DNA from: Aspidapion aeneum
Taxonomy: Eukaryota; Arthropoda; Insecta; Coleoptera; Brentidae
DNA: 64,000 nt
Reading direction: 5' to 3'
NCBI GenBank assembly: GCA_963576565.1
Contig: OY755045.1
Coordinates: forward strand, 2,417,477 to 2,481,476
Numbering within the stretch: position 1 is the first letter of the stretch; each line of letters opens with the position of its first letter. The position numbers were made by a program, and so were the translations under genes. Positions 58,784-64,000 of this stretch are shown one piece after another. The notes beneath the pieces were generated by a model. It ran no database searches and was not told where the DNA came from. It saw only the letters and a program-made list of their open reading frames with translations.

Positions 58784-59861
58784 AAACAAACCAAAATTTA
58801 TTAAAACTTTTTTCTTTTTTTGGTGTAGCAAATTTGATATTTTTGGTTTGAGTATTTTTAAAAAACTAACCCTCACTTAAAGCCCTGTTTTTCAAAAATC
58901 TTAGTTTTTGAAAAGTCTGCATTTTGGAATTTATTAATATTTCTAATTGGTGCAAATTGGTTTTTTTTTAAATAAGTGTCAAACTGAATTTAATCTATCA
59001 CTGTTGGTTCTTAAGATAGTACTTAAAGAATATATTTTTTAAATCAGCCTTAATATTTATTTATTTTTTTTGTTTTCCCTTTAAATTTATGACTAGTTTC
59101 TTAATTTGTTGTTTAAAAAATATTTTTAACTCATCAGACAAGTTAAAATATATAATAAAAACTAGAAATATAAACAATAACATAAACTAATCATAAAATT
59201 TTAAAATATATTAAGTTTGAAGAGAAAATTTGTCTAAAAATTGAATAAAAAACGTGTCATCCCATAAAAAAATACAAATTTTAATAAATAATATCCCCTA
59301 AACCAACAGTAAAAGATAATATTTAGTTTGACACTTAAATTATTTTAAAAAAATATATAAAAAAGAGCTATTTATCCAAAAAAACATCTTCGGAACACTG
59401 AACACTTGGATTGGGAAAGAAAAAGTATCTGAAACCAATTAACAAAATTTCGACACGAGGGGAAATTCGCTGGTGGGAATCACTGTATATTTTTCTGGGA
59501 ATCACACCTGGGAATTACATGAAAGTCGCTGTGAATCACCAGAAACTCACCGGGAAACACCTGGAAAGCACTAGGAATCATAACGAATAAGTGGAAATTA
59601 CTGTACGTTTTTTGGAATAGCGAATTTCTTTCATTTGGACACTTTGCAGTAGAATAAAGTTGTTGATAAATGTACGTGAATCTTGTCTGAAACACTCCCT
59701 GGTAACTCCCTAGGGCAAACTGTCGGATATTGTTTTCCTAATTCTGGAAAAAGGGGTGTGAGCATCAAAGAAAATGCTATATAAAAATCTTTGTAAAGAA
59801 AATACCGTGTAAATATGATATTTATTTCTTTTGGCTTTTGGTGTTAGTTGAAAGGCCTATG
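58784..59861. other. AT-rich sequence with a minisatellite-like patch
   Basis: 58800-59450 is AT-rich without features. At about 59472-59575 a gggaatcac-like motif recurs six times with variation (ggaatcactg, ggaatcacacc, ggaattacatg, gaatcacc, ggaaacacc, ggaatcat), a degenerate short tandem repeat. Confidence 0.4.
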
Positions 59862-59960
59862 CAGCGGCGTAGCGTGCTGCTGGGGGGGGGGGGGGGGGGG
59901 GGGGGGGGGCCGACAGCTAAAAGACAGCTAAAAAGGGCGCCCCTCAAAGGGGCACGAACC
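59862..59960. mobile_element. hAT-like MITE left end with G28 run
   Basis: It begins cagcggcgtagcgtgctgc like the MITE at 55052, followed by a run of 28 G (59882-59909) and ccgacagctaaaaagggcgc with cccctcaaa. The right end is absent: the sequence passes into the 153-bp satellite. Confidence 0.65.
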
Positions 59961-59971
59961 CTGGCTTTTAT

Positions 59972-62900
59972 CAAAATCGAATATGGTGGATAATTTGCCG
60001 CTAATTAGTCGTGAATTAGTTGTGGAAAAATTAATTTTGTCGCTCTTATTTTTGACCGTTTTTGAGGGTGCTTCGCTAACTTCATATAAAGTTAGCGAAG
60101 CACCTTCGTAAAAATGGCTTTAGACATGACGTATCGAAATCAAATATGGTGGATAATTTGCCGCTAATTAGTCGGTAATTAGTTGTGGAAAAATTAAGTT
60201 TGTCGCGTTTAGTTTTGAGTGTTTTTTGGGTGCCTCTCTAACTTTATATGAATTAAGCGAAGCACTCAAAAAACGGTCAAAAAAAAGAGCGACAAAATTA
60301 ATTTTTCCACAACTATTTCACGACTAATTAGCGACAAATTATCCACCATATTCGATTTTGATAAAAGCCATTTTTACGAGGGTGCTTCGCTAACTTCATA
60401 TGAAGTTAGCGAAGCACCCAAAAAAAGGGTCAAAAATAAGAGCGACAAAATTAATTTTTCCACAACTAATTCACGACTAATTAGCGGCAAATTATCCATC
60501 ATTCATATGAAGTTAGCGAAGCACCCTCAAAAACGGTCAAAAATAAGAGCGACAAAATTAATTTTTCCACAACTAATTCACGACTAATCAGCGGCAAATT
60601 ATCCACCATATTCGATTTTGATAAAAGCCATTTTTACGAGGGTGCTTCGCTAACTTCATATGAAGTTAGCGAAGCACCCTCAAAAACGGTCAAAATAAGA
60701 GCGACAAAATTAATTTTTCCACAACTAATTCACGACTAATTAGCGGCAAATTATCCACCATATTCGATTTTGATAAAAGCCATTTTTACGAGGGTGCTTC
60801 GCTAACTTCATATGAAGTTAGCGAAGCACCCTCAAAAACGGTCAAAAATAAGAGCGACAAAATTAATTTTTCTACAACTAATTCACGACTAATTAGCGGC
60901 AAATTATCCACCATATTCGATTTTGATAAAAGCCATTTTTACGAGGGTGCTTCGCTAACTTCATATGAAGTTAGCGAAGCACCCTCAAAAACGGTCAAAA
61001 ATAAGAGCGACAAAATTAATTTTTCCACAACTAATTCACGACTAATTAGCGGCAAATTATCCACCATATTCGATTTTGATAAAAGCCATTTTTACGAGGG
61101 TGCTTCGCTAACTTCATATGAAGTTAGCGAAGCACCCTCAAAAACGGTCAAAAATAAGAGCGACAAAATTAATTTTTCCACAACTAATTCACGACTAATT
61201 AGCGGCAAATTATCCACCATATTCGATTTTGATAAAAGCCATTTTTACGAGGGTGCTTCGCTAACTTCATATGAAGTTAGCGAAGCACCCTCAAAAACGG
61301 TCAAAAATAAGAGCGACAAAATTAATTTTTCCACAACTAATTCACGACTAATTAGCGGCAAATTATCCACCATATTCGATTTTGATAAAAGTCATTTTTA
61401 CGAGGGTGCTTCGCTAACTTCATATGAAGTTAGCGAAGCACCCTCAAAAACGGTCAAAAATAAGAGCGACAAAATTAATTTTTCCACAACTAATTCACGA
61501 CTAATTAGCGGCAAATTATCCACCATATTCGATTTTGATAAAAGCCATTTTTACGAGGGTGCTTCGCTAACTTCATATGAAGTTAGCGAAGCACCCTCAA
61601 AAACGGTCAAAAATAAGAGCGACAAAATTAATTTTTCTACAACTAATTCACGACTAATTAGCGGCAAATTATCCACCATATTCGATTTTGATAAAAGCCA
61701 TTTTTACGAGGGTGCTTCGCTAACTTCATATGAAGTTAGCGAAGCACCCTCAAAAACGGTCAAAAATAAGAGCGACAAAATTAATTTTTCCACAACTAAT
61801 TCACGACTAATTAGCGGCAAATTATCCACCATATTCGATTTTGATAAAAGTCATTTTTACGAGGGTGCTTCGCTAACTTCATATGAAGTTAGCGAAGCAC
61901 CCTCAAAAACGGTCAAAAATAAGAGCGACAAAATTAATTTTTCCACAACTAATTCACGACTAATTAGCGGCAAATTATCCACCATATTCGATTTTGATAA
62001 AAGCCATTTTTACGAGGGTGCTTCGCTAACTTCATATGAAGTTAGCGAAGCACCCTCAAAAACGGTCAAAAATAAGAGCGACAAAATTAATTTTTCTACA
62101 ACTAATTCACGACTAATTAGCGGCAAATTATCCACCATATTCGATTTTGATAAAAGCCATTTTTACGAGGGTGCTTCGCTAACTTCATATGAAGTTAGCG
62201 AAGCACCCTCAAAAACGGTCAAAAATAAGAGCGACAAAATTAATTTTTCCACAACTAATTCACGACTAATTAGCGGCAAATTATCCACCATATTCGATTT
62301 TGATAAAAGTCATTTTTACGAGGGTGCTTCGCTAACTTCATATGAAGTTAGCGAAGCACCCTCAAAAACGGTCAAAAATAAGAGCGACAAAATTAATTTT
62401 TCCACAACTAATTCACGACTAATTAGCGGCAAATTATCCACCATATTCGATTTTGATAAAAGCCATTTTTACGAGGGTGCTTCGCTAACTTCATATGAAG
62501 TTAGCGAAGCACCCTCAAAAACGGTCAAAAATAAGAGCGACAAAATTAATTTTTCTACAACTAATTCACGACTAATTAGCGGCAAATTATCCACCATATT
62601 CGATTTTGATAAAAGCCATTTTTACGAGGGTGCTTCGCTAACTTCATATGAAGTTAGCGAAGCACCCTCAAAAACGGTCAAAAATAAGAGCGACAAAATT
62701 AATTTTTCCACAACTAATTCACGACTAATTAGCGGCAAATTATCCACCATATTCGATTTTGATAAAAGTCATTTTTACGAGGGTGCTTCGCTAACTTCAT
62801 ATGAAGTTAGCGAAGCACCCTCAAAAACGGTCAAAAATAAGAGCGACAAAATTAATTTTTCCACAACTAATTCACGACTAATTAGCGGCAAATTATCCAC

Positions 62901-64000
62901 CATATTCGATTTTGATAAAAGCCATTTTTACGAGGGTGCTTCGCTAACTTCATATGAAGTTAGCGAAGCACCCTCAAAAACGGTCAAAAATAAGAGCGAC
63001 AAAATTAATTTTTCTACAACTAATTCACGACTAATTAGCGGCAAATTATCCACCATATTCGATTTTGATAAAAGCCATTTTTACGAGGGTGCTTCGCTAA
63101 CTTCATATGAAGTTAGCGAAGCACCCTCAAAAACGGTCAAAAATAAGAGCGACAAAATTAATTTTTCCACAACTAATTCACGACTAATTAGCGGCAAATT
63201 ATCCACCATATTCGATTTTGATAAAAGCCATTTTTACGAGGGTGCTTCGCTAACTTCATATGAAGTTAGCGAAGCACCCTCAAAAACGGTCAAAAATAAG
63301 AGCGACAAAATTAATTTTTCCACAACTAATTCACGACTAATTAGCGGCAAATTATCCACCATATTCGATTTTGATAAAAGCCATTTTTACGAGGGTGCTT
63401 CGCTAACTTCATATGAAGTTAGCGAAGCACCCTCAAAAACGGTCAAAAATAAGAGCGACAAAATTAATTTTTCCACAACTAATTCACGACTAATTAGCGG
63501 CAAATTATCCACCATATTCGATTTTGATAAAAGCCATTTTTACGAGGGTGCTTCGCTAACTTCATATGAAGTTAGCGAAGCACCCTCAAAAACGGTCAAA
63601 AATAAGAGCGACAAAATTAATTTTTCCACAACTAATTCACGACTAATTAGCGGCAAATTATCCACCATATTCGATTTTGATAAAAGCCATTTTTACGAGG
63701 GTGCTTCGCTAACTTCATATGAAGTTAGCGAAGCACCCTCAAAAACGGTCAAAAATAAGAGCGACAAAATTAATTTTTCTACAACTAATTCACGACTAAT
63801 TAGCGGCAAATTATCCACCATATTCGATTTTGATAAAAGCCATTTTTACGAGGGTGCTTCGCTAACTTCATATGAAGTTAGCGAAGCACCCTCAAAAACG
63901 GTCAAAAATAAGAGCGACAAAATTAATTTTTCCACAACTAATTCACGACTAATTAGCGGCAAATTATCCACCATATTCGATTTTGATAAAAGCCATTTTT
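59972..64000. repeat. Satellite array, 153-bp unit with 44-bp palindrome
   Basis: From about 60638 the unit recurs every 153 bases (60638, 60790, 60943, 61096, 61249 and so on) and runs off the window end, about 22 units, plus about four diverged ones before. Each unit holds a perfect 44-bp palindrome centred on catatg (half-site gagggtgcttcgctaact plus tcat), then acggtcaaaaataagagcg, ttccacaactaattcacg, actaattagcggcaaatt and ccaccatattcgattttg. Two variants (ttctacaac; aaaagtcat) recur every 459 bases, so units form trimers from about 61390 to 63080. The first two units are inverted relative to the rest. Confidence 0.97.

Noticed and set aside
59972..64000. CRISPR array
   Set aside because: The whole 153-bp unit is conserved with no variable spacers; this is a satellite in a eukaryotic context.

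Overview
This window is a repeat-dominated stretch of a eukaryotic, probably arthropod and most likely insect, genome. It is AT-rich with no operon-like gene packing. It holds decayed non-LTR retrotransposons, a Penelope-like retroelement, hAT, Tc1/mariner and pogo-type DNA transposons, many small inverted-repeat elements (MITEs), and six large tandem arrays. The insect assignment is inference from this mix of transposon families; no host gene could be named.

Layout. 1-13.2 kb holds MITEs, fragments of at least four LINE types, a Penelope element split by two later insertions, and a broken mariner-type transposase folded into a palindrome. 13.2-17.3 kb holds an RTE-like LINE tail and an eight-unit array of about 354 bp. 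18.4-20.1 kb holds two long foldback repeats. 20.9-24.5 kb holds a hAT-like MITE, a LINE copy and an array of 14 units of about 162 bp. 25.4-30.3 kb holds foldback and hAT-like MITEs and one Helentron/INE-like element interrupted by a MITE. 30.55-33.97 kb is a nine-unit array of 381 bp that stops about 20 bases from the splice donor of the only convincing host coding exon (33995-34654, minus strand). 35.2-36.4 kb and 47.8-49.1 kb hold two young hAT copies with perfect 8-bp target duplications. 37.1-38.3 kb (274 bp) and 45.9-47.1 kb (169 bp) are further arrays. 39.75-42.0 kb and 57.5-58.8 kb are INE-like copies carrying 1520 bp and 564 bp of a GACA-type tetranucleotide repeat. 52.0-53.7 kb is a pogo-type transposon nested in a hAT-like MITE. 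From 59.97 kb to the window end runs a 153-bp satellite with a perfect 44-bp palindrome in each unit.

How it fits together. The window is best read as layers of insertion. Several events can be reconstructed because an uninterrupted copy of the target lies elsewhere in the window: hAT into a palindromic repeat, a TA-target MITE into the INE-like element, a MITE into another MITE, and pogo into a hAT-like MITE. The six arrays plus the two tetranucleotide tracts make up roughly a quarter of the sequence. Very long ORFs inside tandem repeats are artefacts of repeat periodicity. Apart from the one exon and a CpG-richer stretch near 54.4-54.7 kb, I see no host gene, no rRNA, no intact tRNA and no CRISPR.
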